In this document: positions 47,744 to 58,052 of the stretch, piece by piece
Numbering within the stretch: the stretch's first letter is position 1
Layout of the letters: the number at the start of each line of letters is the position of its first letter
NCBI GenBank assembly: GCA_020726505.1
Contig: JAHLEZ010000002.1
Span: 4,836,001-4,900,000 of the forward strand
Direction: 5' to 3'
Source: Leptodontidium sp. MPI-SDFR-AT-0119
Lineage: Eukaryota > Ascomycota > Leotiomycetes > Helotiales > Leptodontidiaceae
DNA: 64,000 nt
Notes under the pieces: generated by a model
The model's input: the letters and a program-made list of their open reading frames with translations, nothing else
Told to the model about the DNA's origin: nothing
Database searches by the model: none
Program-made: the position numbers and the translations under genes

Positions 47744-48710
47744 CTAACTGCCCAGTTCGGCTCGATACGCGTTTGCGGGCGCTTCCACTGGATGGGTAGG
47801 GGGATATTTCCTTGAGTCTGCGACTTCGTGATGGGCAACTCCGTGATGATCGAGGCCTCCGTATTGAGGATTAGGTGGCGTTGCAGGTACATTGTTGCGT
47901 TGCCTTTTTAGAAGAAAGAAAGCTGCAATTGCTGCGATAGCAACTACAACTCCAGCAATTCCAACTCCGATTCCAATCTTCGCTCCATTTCCCAACCCGT
48001 CGGTTGTTACTGAGATAACCGAAGCCGATGGGCTCGGTGTAGTAGATGCTGGGAGTATGTCCGTTGCGGATGTGGTTGGATTTGTGAGGGGTGTGGTGGA
48101 GGTTGGAGTTGAAGCTGAAGTTGATGAAGATGTTTTTGAGCTTGTTGATGAAAATCCTATCGTCGCGGCAATGACGATCCCCTGCTTTAGGTTACAACAT
48201 GTCACGTTGACACCTCCACAGCACCACGATCCGTCACTACATTGGCCTACCGCCACATTGTCCGTTGCATCCCCGCCATTCTTGTATAATCAGTAAGTGA
48301 CAAATTATTTGATGCTACGGTGAAACCAACCTTAGGATCCGTACACAGATTCAGGCAGAACGGACTTTGCAATCGAGTTAGCATGGTTGTTCCAGTCCCA
48401 AACCAACTCATATCCGAGTGCTCCAGCAACTCCACGGGAATCTACATTACCTTTTCCACGTCTTGTCCGTACATCCTTGCCTCCAATAGACCGAGTCTCC
48501 ATTGTTCTGACAAAGGCCATTTGCCTGGCATGTATCAGGGGCCACAACTCCTGTATGATTCGTCCCGCAGCATTGCGATACGCTGCCCGCGAATTGATTG
48601 CAGGCCTGATATGCTGGATCCTTGATCTCGGAGCCGTCCGGATTGTAGCAAGTTGCTGAAATGTGATAAATGTGGAAGGCAACCAACAACAACGATGTAA
48701 TTAATGACAT
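47744..48710 (-). CDS. Cys-rich single-span membrane protein with Ser/Thr stalk
   Basis: Exons: 48710-48451, 48364-48331 (a 34-nt microexon) and 48280-47744; about 276 aa. A signal peptide (MSLITSLLLVAFHIYHISA) leads into a small Cys-rich ectodomain with paired Cys (SQCCGTN, SWCCGG and VTCC) and CLNLCTDPK encoded by the microexon. A Ser/Thr/Pro stalk (about residues 155-190), then one hydrophobic helix (IGIGVGIAGVVVAIAAIAAFFLL), a basic stop-transfer KRQR, and a short His/Pro-rich cytoplasmic tail complete the protein. The layout resembles fungal wall-stress sensor-like proteins (Mid2/WSC architecture), although the Cys pattern is not WSC. It is a common hypothetical family in filamentous ascomycetes. 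Confidence 0.83.
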
Positions 48711-49808
48711 GATTTGAGGAAAATGGGACAGGAATGTTGGAGTAAGACGGAAGCTGGAAGAGAAGTGAACCTTAAGAATGCAAATCGTGAAAAACTGTGC
48801 CCCTTTCTCTGGACACCAGCATCCCTCCGCCAAGTGACGTTTCTTCCCGGACATGCGACCACATGAAAGGGTATCAGCCTCTAGTTTTGGACTGTTGCAT
48901 TTATCCTACCAATCTGGCCAATGATAACGCCTGATATTGAGAAAACTGTTTCACAGCCCTGGAGTTGTTGGTATGTACCCGATATGTGCGTCACAACGAA
49001 GCCCCTTTTCTCGTGCATCCTTTGTGACTGCAGCAACAAGTCTGGGTTCAAATACGCGCGCGCCACAAACGCGGGCCGTTTTAAAACTGTTAATAGCCAT
49101 AAATATAAGCGTAAACGCCAAATAAAGTTCCGATTGGAAAACGAAGAGTATCCAGATCCGCGGGAGGCCGCTCTGCCCACCAGATACTAGGTAACAAGCT
49201 GGAAGGTAAGACCAACTTCAAAGGAGTGTGGGTCAGGTCATAACAACATGTCTTTCCAAGTGGTCTTTGCCGTGAAAGGGTGAAAGGGGCCCTAGGATCC
49301 ACGTATCTACGCGAAGCTCCACTTGGTGAAAACATGCGGTACTGACGGGAGAGAGCATCGAGAGTGCGTGTATGAGCATCAAAGAGTGCGTGTATGTGTG
49401 TGTAATCACAGGAGAGTTGGCCAGACAGATCAAAATTACGAGCATCACGAAGTACGGCTAGGTGGCAGCGTCCGGTACACATCAGATTCCCTCGCAGTCT
49501 AGAAGCGAAAATCCTAGACTTCTGTTCTCTAGTTTGGCCCTGAAGATGTAAACGTAAATAGATACCTTTTCATTGACTAGAGGTAGTATTGAAGCTGGTG
49601 GAGGCATGACTAAGCCAAAGCCACATCGGCGTTTCACGAGCGAATCACCGATGCCTCGGCCGAATTGTCTGGTGCTGTATCTCACTTGTCAGCCCTCCTT
49701 TTCCGCCTAAGAGAAAGTAGCTACTTTTAATATACCCATCATCAACAGTCCTTTCTCCTTCCCTTGTACTTTATTTTCGTTTTGTATTCTCGGTCCTTAC
49801 TTGCCATC
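48711..49808. other. Divergent intergenic region
   Basis: About 1.1 kb between the starts of the Cys-rich membrane protein and thioesterase-like genes. A CT-rich stretch just before 49809 probably belongs to the latter's promoter. No gene is supported. Confidence 0.5.
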
Positions 49809-50949
49809 ATGGCGTCCGCAACTCGTCTTCCTCTGAAATCCATAGCCTTCACAACTGCCCTCGTAGTCAGTGCTGGCGCATCCAAAGTCAGCTTCAGAAA
49901 CCTTGCCATCAACACCTTCACCGGACCAGGGAGTTACTCGCGGATGGTCGCAGTCTTGCTCGTGCTAGCAAACATCAAGAATGTACCTTTCGCATGGCAC
50001 GTATGTAACCCAACCCTCTCCTCTCCCCTCCAACCAAACTCAACTCAACTCGAAACCTGACACACCATCTTCACAGTACCGAGTCTTCAACGCGATACTC
50101 AAACACTGCCTCTTCAGCCTCCCCAACATCCCACCTCCCATCGCCCCATCCACGCTCTTCCTCCCCGTGATAACGAGCTCACACTCTCCCCTCACAGAAT
50201 GCGATTACAATTTCCACAAATCCAACAGCACGTACTTCTCCGACCTCGACGTAACCCGCTCGCATCTCGTGTGCGCTCTTCTCCAGCCCGGCATCGACGC
50301 CCTCCAGCACAATAAAAAGAACAAGCTCGTGCTCGACCAGCAAGGAGGTCCCGTACCAGGGAGATGGAGCATCATGCTCGGCGGCGTGATGTGTAGTTTC
50401 AAGCGCGAGATCGGGATGTACCAAGGCTTCGAGATGTGGAGCCGTCTACTGTGCTGGGACCGCAAGTGGATATACGTCGTCACACATTTCGTGAAGAAAG
50501 GGACTGTTAAACCGAGCGCTTATATCCTCACTGATGGGAGCTGGTTCGGGAAGGGCTATAAGACTGTGAAGGGCCAGGGAAAGAGTAGGGAGGTGGATGA
50601 GAAGGCTATTTTCGCGAGTGCGATTAGTAAATATGTCATTAAGCTTGGTCGCTTGACGATTCATCCTGAGGTCTCGCTGAATGCGTCTGGACTCCTCCCG
50701 CCGAAACCGGGTGGGTGGGCGACGATGGCTGGACCGTCTGGAGAATCGACGCCGGAGACTTTGGAGGCTGATGGGACTGAGACGCCTGAGAGTGAGCAGT
50801 CGGATGAGTGGGATTGGAAGAGGATTGAGAGGGAGAATAAGAGGGGGCTGAAGTTTGCGGCGCATTTCGCTGCGCTGGATGCCTTGAACCAGGAGTTTAC
50901 TGGGAGTCAACAGCCGGCTTTGGGGAGGTATAGAGATTTCATGACGTAG
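49809..50949 (+). CDS. Thioesterase-like (hotdog fold, THEM6-like) protein
   Basis: Two exons, 49809-50000 and 50077-50949; about 354 aa. The N-terminus has a hydrophobic stretch (AVLLVLANIKNVPFAWHYRVF) that may anchor it in a membrane. The block ECDYNFHKSNSTYFSDLDVTRSHL matches the D-x-N-x-H-x-N/S opening of the 4HBT-type hotdog fold. The rest (FKREIGMYQGFEMWSRLLCW, WIYVVTHFVKKG) fits the THEM6/Al-like group, which fungal databases often label capsule polysaccharide biosynthesis protein. It probably hydrolyses acyl-CoA or another acyl thioester, but the substrate is not known and the label is inference from fold. The C-terminus is acidic, with an EQSDEWDWKRIEREN helix. It converges with the CFEM gene, 367 bp away. 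Confidence 0.85.
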
Positions 50950-51316
50950 ATGAGACAGCGGTTATGAGAAGGTCTAGATGAGTCGAGGATAGAATATTAG
51001 ATTAATTCGAGACTTTCAGATCAACCTTGGTTCAACATATCGAAGTGGACCGTTCTAAGTGGGGCATAACATCAAGCTGCTGTTGTTGAAACATTCGGTT
51101 GAGAGGCATCATCATGGGTGTCGTCACTTCTTTTTTCCTCGTCACTTTTTTGCTTCTGGAACGTCAAGCTGGGAGAATGAAGGTCTATTGATCAATTTGT
51201 TTGGTAGTATTATGTTTTCCTTTGGTGCAAGTGTACGCCTATATACAATTCATTACTTTTCTCTCTCGCCCGTTTCCTTCCCCTACCATTAATACTGTAC
51301 ACTCGACCTGCTTCAC
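50950..51316. other. Convergent 3' intergenic region
   Basis: A 367-bp stretch between two stop codons, probably holding both 3' UTRs. I see nothing else in it. Confidence 0.5.
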
Positions 51317-52152
51317 TTACAAAGCGAAAGCAGCGAGGAAAGCAGCACCGGCCATGAGGCCTCCGACCTCCATCTTGCCAGCAGCATTGGTGGTGGTGAC
51401 TGGGGCAGAGGTGGTAGGAGAGGCAGCGTTGCTGGCAGAGCTGGCAGCCTATAGTCATAATTAGTCATTGCCCAAAATCAACAGAGTTTATATTGGAGGA
51501 GATATCTTACAGAGCTGGCGGCGCTGGCAGCCTATTGTTATCATTAGTCTTTGTCCGACGTCAAGAGAGGATATATTGAGCGAGGAAACTTACAGAGCTG
51601 GCAGCGCTGGACGCAGCAGAGGCGGCGGATGAAGCCACAGATGAAGCAGCAGAAGAGGCGCTAGCCGCGGAGGATGCTGCGGAGGAGGTAGCCTGAGAAT
51701 TTTCAGTCAGCGAAATGATCGGCATGATCGGAAATGAGGAGCTTACAGAGCTGGCCGCGCTGGTGGCAGACGAGGCGGGGGAGGAAGCAGCAGATGATGA
51801 TCCTCCAGAAGATCCTCCGGCAGCCACAAGGACGCAAATCTGGGAGGCGAGGGATTGGGTGTCTATGATCATGTTAGTGAACTGGACTTGTTTGCTTTAC
51901 ACAATTGAAGTGCTTACTCAAGGCGTCCGCGGAAGAGCAGCCAGCAATGACACAAGGAGTAGCGGCTTTGGTGATGGCAGCATTGGCATCACCGCATTGG
52001 CATGCGTTGTCAGAGACGCTGCATCCAGCACCGGTGATGGCAGTGTCCAAGCAGGTTTTAGCGCAAGATGGGATCTGGGCAGTCAAGTCGGCAATGGACT
52101 GAGCAGAGACAGCAGTGGCCAAGATGGCGACGGTGGCAACGGTAAACTTCAT
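51317..52152 (-). CDS. CFEM-domain GPI-anchored cell-surface protein
   Basis: Five exons: 52152-51918, 51862-51747, 51692-51594, 51531-51511 (21 nt) and 51448-51317; about 200 aa. After the signal peptide (MKFTVATVAILATAVSAQ) comes one CFEM domain with eight Cys (SCAKTC, GAGC, ACQC, TPC, AGC, QIC). The Asp just before the C-x-C pair (SDNACQC) sits where the haem-ligand Asp lies in Candida CFEM proteins. Exons 2-5 encode an Ala/Ser-rich stalk, then EVGGLMAGAAFLAAFAL, a typical GPI-attachment signal. CFEM proteins bind haem or iron, or act at the surface in host interaction. Exons 3 and 4 begin and end in phase 0, and introns 3 and 4 look duplicated. A TATA-like element lies upstream. Confidence 0.92.
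51449..51593 (-). repeat. Tandem duplicated intron-exon unit inside the CFEM gene
   Basis: The introns at 51593-51532 and 51510-51449 are both 62 nt. Aligned without gaps by eye, 45 of 62 positions agree, including the branch region GACTAAT. The 21-nt exon between them repeats the end of the preceding exon (GCCAGCGC...GCCAGCTCT pattern). The simplest explanation is a tandem duplication of an 83-nt segment covering an intron and a piece of the Ala/Ser stalk. Confidence 0.75.
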
Positions 52153-52263
52153 ATTGACGGTTGTGTTGTGTGGTTGACTATGAAAATAGCGAATGTCTTA
52201 TTTCGATTGGTAGGAGTTGCGAAGTTGACGAGTATGAGGAAATCTGTTAAAAGTTTTGCGTGA

Positions 52264-52304
52264 TTCATTCGACAGGAGGGGAGGGGAGGGATCGTGTTAT
52301 ATAG
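52264..52304 (-). promoter_or_regulatory. TATA box and CT-rich element of the CFEM gene
   Basis: On the minus strand CTATATAAC occupies 52304-52296, followed by a CCCTCCCCTCCCC tract. The pair lies about 110-150 bases before the ATG at 52152. TATA plus a pyrimidine-rich start region is typical of strongly expressed fungal genes. Confidence 0.5.
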
Positions 52305-55300
52305 GAATGAAGCGCCTGTCGACGTACAGGCCCAGAGGAGCATTCGGCCCATGCTCGTCATACTCGATAGCTCAACACATCAGTGGCGTAGAGCAAGCCT
52401 GGACAGCCGGGTAGCGTAGCGTCTGTGTGTGTGTGTGTGTGCACTTGAACCTGTCCATCAACCATGTTCAGCTCCAGGTCTGGGCATGATTCTCTCCACA
52501 TGTGGAGGGCGAAGCTCTGTGGATGCCTCGGTAGAATTGCAGGATCTGGGATGAAAGAAGTTGACTTTCTCCTCAAAACCCTGGGAACAAGTTAGCGGAA
52601 GTGCAGCTGACTTTACTGCTCTAGGAAAGGAGTGGCTACCCTACATACGTGCTAGTAACTAAACAGGAAAGTTGCCCAGATGCCACCGGGCCATAGACGA
52701 AAGTGTCGTCTGAACCGCACGCTACCTACTGTATCAGACCAGTCTGCATATATCCGCAGCAGTCCGGCGATCCTGTACGACACGAATTGATATCCAGCTG
52801 CATTTGCCAACGCGGCGAGTAGGGCCTTCTCATCTTCATTCGTCTCTTCGTCCTCCTCTCCCCTTTTCCTTCCCCCTGGAAGTAAGTGCCTTTTGGGATT
52901 GAGAAGGAAGCAATACCGTACTCGCCTACCTCGCATTGATGGGCAATATTGACAACAAGGGTCGTCCAAACAACCTGGGACGACTCCACCAATCCACTGC
53001 ACGTACCCCGGCAATCTCCATTTCCACCAGTCCCCGCCGGGGTTTAAAGCTCATGTACCCCAGCCAGTCAGGGGCAGCGAAGCTTGCCACCAACAACAGC
53101 AGCTTACCGAGGTGAATCGGTGTGGAGAAACGAGGAGTAAACAACGACACCACACCAGACCATGTGAAGACAAGCTTGGCTTCCTCTTACGATCGTGCAT
53201 CGTAAATTTACGTATGGGGAGGTTCCATCCAGCCCGGTTTGCCAACGTGCGGGGAAAGTGCGGGGGCTTAGTATCTGATCCATTGGATGAGGGAGTGAGC
53301 CTTTTTTTCGACGGCGCGTCCGGCGAAACACGTGAAGATCGTACCTCCGTATATGCAGTAGTGCCGGGCGATTACTACAAGTGTCGTAGATCCGAAAGTT
53401 TAGCCGGGCACTAAGACGTTTGTTTCTCAAATCATGTTCTGAACCTTTCCCGACCTCCACAATTTCTGCACCCTTCCTTTTCTGATGAAGCGTGACTAAC
53501 ACGGGCTCTCAACTTATTCTTCTGCAACTTTATGTTATGATGTAATCAATTTACTGGGCTTGAGCAACTGCCCAGGTCAGTAACTCGCACCCTATTCATG
53601 GATTCCGGAAAGAAATACTCGCACTGGTAATCAATCAATCTTGGAACAAAGCAAGAGTTTAGTTTTGCTGACGTGTTGAAGGGGTCCCATACAAAGAGGT
53701 GTCCAACAAAGGGAGCGGGGAGCGGGGAGCGGGGGTCTGGCTTCGTCCCAAGTGTGACAGCCTCTTCAGATGAAAATCTGGACCTCCATGCGCCAAGTGG
53801 CCCAAACCCCACCAGCACTTGTCCACCAAAACTGTGCACTGCAGCCAGTAGCTTAAGCTGTCTGCAGGTACCAGAAAGCTAGCATTTGAAGGGGTTGCTC
53901 ACGAGATGCGAGAATCTAGATGTTTCTATCGGATTTTGGCTCTAGATGTCTGGGTCTGGATTGTTTTGTTTCTCCTAAAGAAGACGCTGAAGGGGGAGTG
54001 TTGCGAAATTCGTGTTGTCTATTCCTATTGGAGGCAAATGTCAACGGTACCTCGTTACATTTGATCTAGTCTCAATAGGTCGGCATTGATGATTGGGCTT
54101 GAGCAGAAACACATGTGCTACCTTGTGAAGATGTTAATTGTTGATTTGATTTGATTGTATATTTGCTGCATCCTATTCCTTGCTTTGTTCATCTGAAAAA
54201 AGCAGGCAAAACATTGATGCTAAGCACATTGACAATAAACACAATACTTAAAGTACCTTAAACCCAGAAATTCGGGAAACGATGTTTTCATCCAAAGTTT
54301 CACTGAGACCTATATTCGTAATCATTCTACTTGAAAGGCCGAAGATGACAATTGCTTGTGACTCCTTTCAACTGACCTCTTCCATACCGATACGCTCCGA
54401 GTGTAGTACAACATCTGTCCCACAAGAGACGCAGTCAGCCCTCCTCATCAGTCGTTGAGTCTGCAATGCAGCTCAACCCCTCCATCTACCCCTGGCCAGT
54501 AGGATACGGCCAATGAATTGCTCGTGGACTATTGTAGACTCGATTCTAAAGCTGGAACTCTGTTTTTATAGCTAAAAACGGCCTCTTCTCATCTAAGCCA
54601 TCACGTGCCAAAGAGTGACTTCTGAAAGGACCTCCTGGATGGCGAAAGTAGAATAATCCAGCCCCCTACCCACCATCATAATGAGTATTCAGTTTGGAAT
54701 CTTAATTCCAATTTCAATTTACCCAACAATTCATACAGACTAAAGGGCTTCATAACAAAGTGACTTCCATCTTCCACCATTCCCATAGTTGAAAGGTAAA
54801 CATTGTCGTGCACTGCTAATTCACAAACACCTCCAGTCACTAAGAGCCATACTAACCACCTCAGTGAAGTCTTTCACACCCTCTGCACTATCCCTAGATT
54901 CCCAAGATCTCTTCAAGATAAAAGGACATGCTTCGTAGTCTACATTTCTGCATCGACTATCAACACCAAACGGCATACGAATAGATACCGCTGTGGCTTG
55001 TTCCTTTGAAGTATTTTAGTGCACAGGGGTGTGTTGTTCCTAGCTTGGCTAGAGTTTTTACATGTGAACATCAGACGACAACTGTGAACATACTCCTCGT
55101 TGCCTCATGTTCACAAGAGATATTCATCCTTGCTACTGGAACAACAAATAGCAATGAGACCAGCTTCTATAAGATAAGTTTCAAAAACCGAAGATTGTCT
55201 ATCTTTTCCATGACATGAACAGACTTAAAAAGCCTCGCTTACTTCTTCCAAACCTCTCTCACACCCATGGCCCTCCTACCCCCAATCCAACACCTCCACA

Positions 55301-55314
55301 TCCCCCACCCAAAA
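52305..55314. other. Gene-free region with GT and G-rich simple repeats
   Basis: Three kilobases without a supported gene. A (GT)n tract lies at 52424-52441 and a GGGAGC repeat at 53711-53735. The frames at 53104-53502 (-) and 53112-53414 (+) overlap each other and lack domain features. Confidence 0.5.
52424..52441. repeat. (TG)n microsatellite
   Basis: Nine uninterrupted TG units in the intergenic sequence upstream of the CFEM gene. Confidence 0.9.
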
Positions 55315-55923
55315 TCACAACTCCTTCTCCTCCCACACATCCCTACTCTCCACCACCTCTCCCCCCTTCCCCTCTCTAAGCCTCCCATCCGAATAGGATC
55401 TGTGCATCAAATACCTATTCTGCGCAACCCTCAACCGCCTCTCACTCATCTCCTCCCTCCCACTCAGCCTCGCATAATTCTCCGGCGTCAACTTCTCCCC
55501 CCTTCCCTCTCCTTCTCCTCCACCCTCACCCCCCAACGTACCCTCAATCATTCCCATCCCACTCACCAACCCCGTCCCCATCTGCAACCTCCAAACAACA
55601 CCCAACCACCCATCCCTCACAGGCTCCTCGGGCTCGCTCGCCCACGGCGACCACATTACACTCGGCCTCTCAAACGCATCATGCGCCAGCGCGAGGATAG
55701 CAGCATGCGACGTGTTGTAATCCAGCCAATTCAGCATGTTGCGGAAGAGAAGCGGGAAAGCAATTGCTTCGAAAGTGTGGTTTAGGAGCCTGATGGAGGG
55801 GAGGGAGGATTTGGGGATGTGGGAGAGGATCTCGTGCAGGAGTTCCAAGGGGAGGGAAGTTATTGTTTTGGGGGTTGGTGGGGTTGTAGGTGTGGTGAGG
55901 GAGAGGGAGAGGTGGTTGTGCAT
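55315..55923 (-). CDS. F-box domain protein, about 202 aa
   Basis: A single exon. ATG 55923 is preferred: the open frame extends further upstream, but that part is not protein-like. The N-terminal half contains an F-box, TSLPLELLHEILSHIPKSS followed by LPSIRLLNHTFEAIAFPLLF, which normally binds Skp1 in an SCF ubiquitin ligase. The following segment (NMLNWLDYNTSHAAILALAH) and a Gly/Glu-rich loop (EGTLGGEGGGEGEGRG) precede a charged C-terminal helix. No leucine-rich or WD repeats are present, so the target-binding mode is unknown. Many fungal genomes carry large families of such short F-box proteins. Confidence 0.72.
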   Translation of the reverse strand: MHNHLSLSLTTPTTPPTPKTITSLPLELLHEILSHIPKSSLPSIRLLNHTFEAIAFPLLFRNMLNWLDYNTSHAAILALAHDAFERPSVMWSPWASEPEEPVRDGWLGVVWRLQMGTGLVSGMGMIEGTLGGEGGGEGEGRGEKLTPENYARLSGREEMSERRLRVAQNRYLMHRSYSDGRLREGKGGEVVESRDVWEEKEL

Positions 55924-56352
55924 GTTGAATGATGAAGAGGGTTGGTAGGTTTTGACGTGATCTGTGGATATATCGTTTCGGAGGTGTATATCCGGACTGA
56001 ATGAGCCCAATTGATAGACAGAAACCACTTTCCCATATAAACAAAACTTCAATTGAGGAAAGAAAGCAAGCAGGAAAGAAAGAAAGCAGAAGCAGGAGTA
56101 AAATAATTGATATTTATTTTGGTAGGAGGCAACTCTGCGGCTGATGTGAGCGTTCCAAATGATGCTGACTGTCAAACCTCTTTCGCCAATTTTTCAGACG
56201 CCGATACACAGAGTAATCTCGCGAACTCATACCCATCAGGGTAACACGAATACCCGGATGGGATAATGCTGAATCGATGAAAGAGTGCACGCCTATGCAT
56301 GCCAGATGACTAATCTGAGGGTATCCTTAATTCAAATGTCAAGTAGTGACAC
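55924..56352. other. Intergenic spacer
   Basis: A 429-bp stretch between two minus-strand genes. It contains a GAAAGAAAGC-type purine run near 56065-56090 and no gene. Confidence 0.5.
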
Positions 56353-57573
56353 TCACTTCCTCCGTAGCAAGCCCTCTGCCTCTCTCTGCTCTTCCTCCCA
56401 CCAGCCCTTGAATACCTTCAGCCTCTCCGTCCGCTCGCGAGCCATCCTCTTCCCTGGAGCGGTCTTCATCATACTTTCTAGCCTTACCAGCTTGTCGTCG
56501 AAATGTTGAATCGTCTCGCCCATATCCCTTGCGTTTTTGGCCCCTCCAAATGTGAATGTCCGACCAATGCCTATGGCTCCAATGGCATCTAATCGATCTG
56601 CATCCTGCACAATGGCAAGCTCAGGGTATTTGCCAATCATCGCCTCGACATGTCCTGGATCCTTGATCTCAGATGAGTACGACACTGCAAGGACGATCCG
56701 CTGGACCTTGAGAGCTAGGTCTTCTGGCGCACCAAAGCCCAACAAGGTTGCCAATACTAGCGTCTCTCCCTTCTGTCCTGGTTCCAAGTACTTCTTGTCT
56801 CCGACATCATGCAGTAAAGCTGCCAAGGTGACAACATGCAGATCCAGAGAGGACTCCTTTTCAAACAGCCCAGATTGCTCCTCTGCCTGGATGATCTCCG
56901 TATATATCTTGTGTGCCAGACCAACGACTCTCTTGATATGATTGAAGTCGTGAGAGCCGTCGTACTTGCTCATGTACTTCTCCACATAAGCAGTCACCTT
57001 GGGAATCAACGCAGCATTCGGCGGAGCCTTCTTGACTCTCTTTCGAGGTTTCTTCGGAGAGGCTTTCGGGGACGAAGAAGCACCTGTTCGTATCGCCGGT
57101 TGGGTAGAGATATCCTCGTCCAGTTCCTCGTCTGAGTATTCTCTGAACTCAGGGTATTTGGACCGTCTGCGCAAGCCCAACTTCTGCCGCAGACGAGCCA
57201 GATTCCGTGGTTTGATCTCATGCCCCTCAGCTAGCAATGCCCTCGCCATCTGATCATCGTTGAGGTTCTTGTTGTAGTGGTAGATGATGCGCTCCTGCAG
57301 CTCTGCAGACGCAGTTGTGCGGTTCTTCTTGCGTGGTACCTTCCATTGTGTCAGACGTCTCGAGATAGTTCGTTCGCTGATCTCTAGACCATGATCCAGG
57401 TTCATTCGACGGGCGATTTCAATAATGGGCACATCTTCTTCGAGGAAGAGTCTGACAATCTCGTCCTTGTAAGGCTCTAGGGGCGTGGATTGGGGACGAC
57501 CTCTCTTTTTGGTGGAAGCTTCCGGCTCGGGACTGGAGTTGGAGGTGGAGATGTCACTATCGCTGGCGGACAT
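56353..57573 (-). CDS. HD-domain phosphohydrolase with N-terminal helix-turn-helix (Clr5-like) region, 406 aa
   Basis: A single exon. Residues about 30-75 (LEPYKDEIVRLFLEEDVPII, then ISERTISRRLTQWKVP) resemble a Clr5/HTH DNA-binding region; a second such unit (NDDQMARALLAEGHEIKPRN, then RLRQKLGLRRR) follows. A Lys/Pro/Ser linker leads to an HD domain from about residue 195. Its metal ligands are visible: H in DGSHDFNHI, the HD pair in ALLHDVGDKKY, and the final D in VQDADRLDAIGAIGIGR. This matches the YedJ-type predicted HD superfamily, acting on nucleotide or phosphate esters. The N-terminal HTH suggests nuclear or nucleic-acid association. The gene is divergent from a cyclase-family gene, 479 bp away. 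Confidence 0.9.
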   Translation of the reverse strand: MSASDSDISTSNSSPEPEASTKKRGRPQSTPLEPYKDEIVRLFLEEDVPIIEIARRMNLDHGLEISERTISRRLTQWKVPRKKNRTTASAELQERIIYHYNKNLNDDQMARALLAEGHEIKPRNLARLRQKLGLRRRSKYPEFREYSDEELDEDISTQPAIRTGASSSPKASPKKPRKRVKKAPPNAALIPKVTAYVEKYMSKYDGSHDFNHIKRVVGLAHKIYTEIIQAEEQSGLFEKESSLDLHVVTLAALLHDVGDKKYLEPGQKGETLVLATLLGFGAPEDLALKVQRIVLAVSYSSEIKDPGHVEAMIGKYPELAIVQDADRLDAIGAIGIGRTFTFGGAKNARDMGETIQHFDDKLVRLESMMKTAPGKRMARERTERLKVFKGWWEEEQREAEGLLRRK

Positions 57574-58052
57574 ATTGGATATTTGTCCTAGAGGTACTTA
57601 TGGTCGGGAATTGCGTGGTGTGGGAGTGAGGTTTTTGAGGATGCGCAGAAACCTCACCAAAAATTTCATGTGCTAGATAGGTTGCTCCGGGTCCGCCGTA
57701 CAGTACAGGATATCTGACCACACACAGCTGGGCCTCAAGGTTACATCCTCTTTTCTTCAACTAGGATCATCGATCAGGAGGCATAATACTTCCAGGGAAC
57801 AAATTCTAGTAAATTTGCACTCCCTACTTGCCCAGATTGACGATTCCGGCAGCAGTTCTCCGTCTTGCTCGTTGGCCTATCGGCCCTCGGATCTCCCCTC
57901 AATACTACCTAGGTATATCAAGGTGGGGTAATCGAACCTAAACACTGTTACCCCAGGTTTAGAAATGGAACATTTCCGACCTCTTTCTTAGTTGTTGATT
58001 TTCATATATCGAAATATCCGAAAGAGTCTTTCTCCTGTTATCAGATTTCAAC
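57574..58052. promoter_or_regulatory. Divergent promoter region of HD-domain and cyclase-family genes
   Basis: Only 479 bases separate the two start codons, so this stretch must contain both promoters. No clear core element is recognised. Confidence 0.4.
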
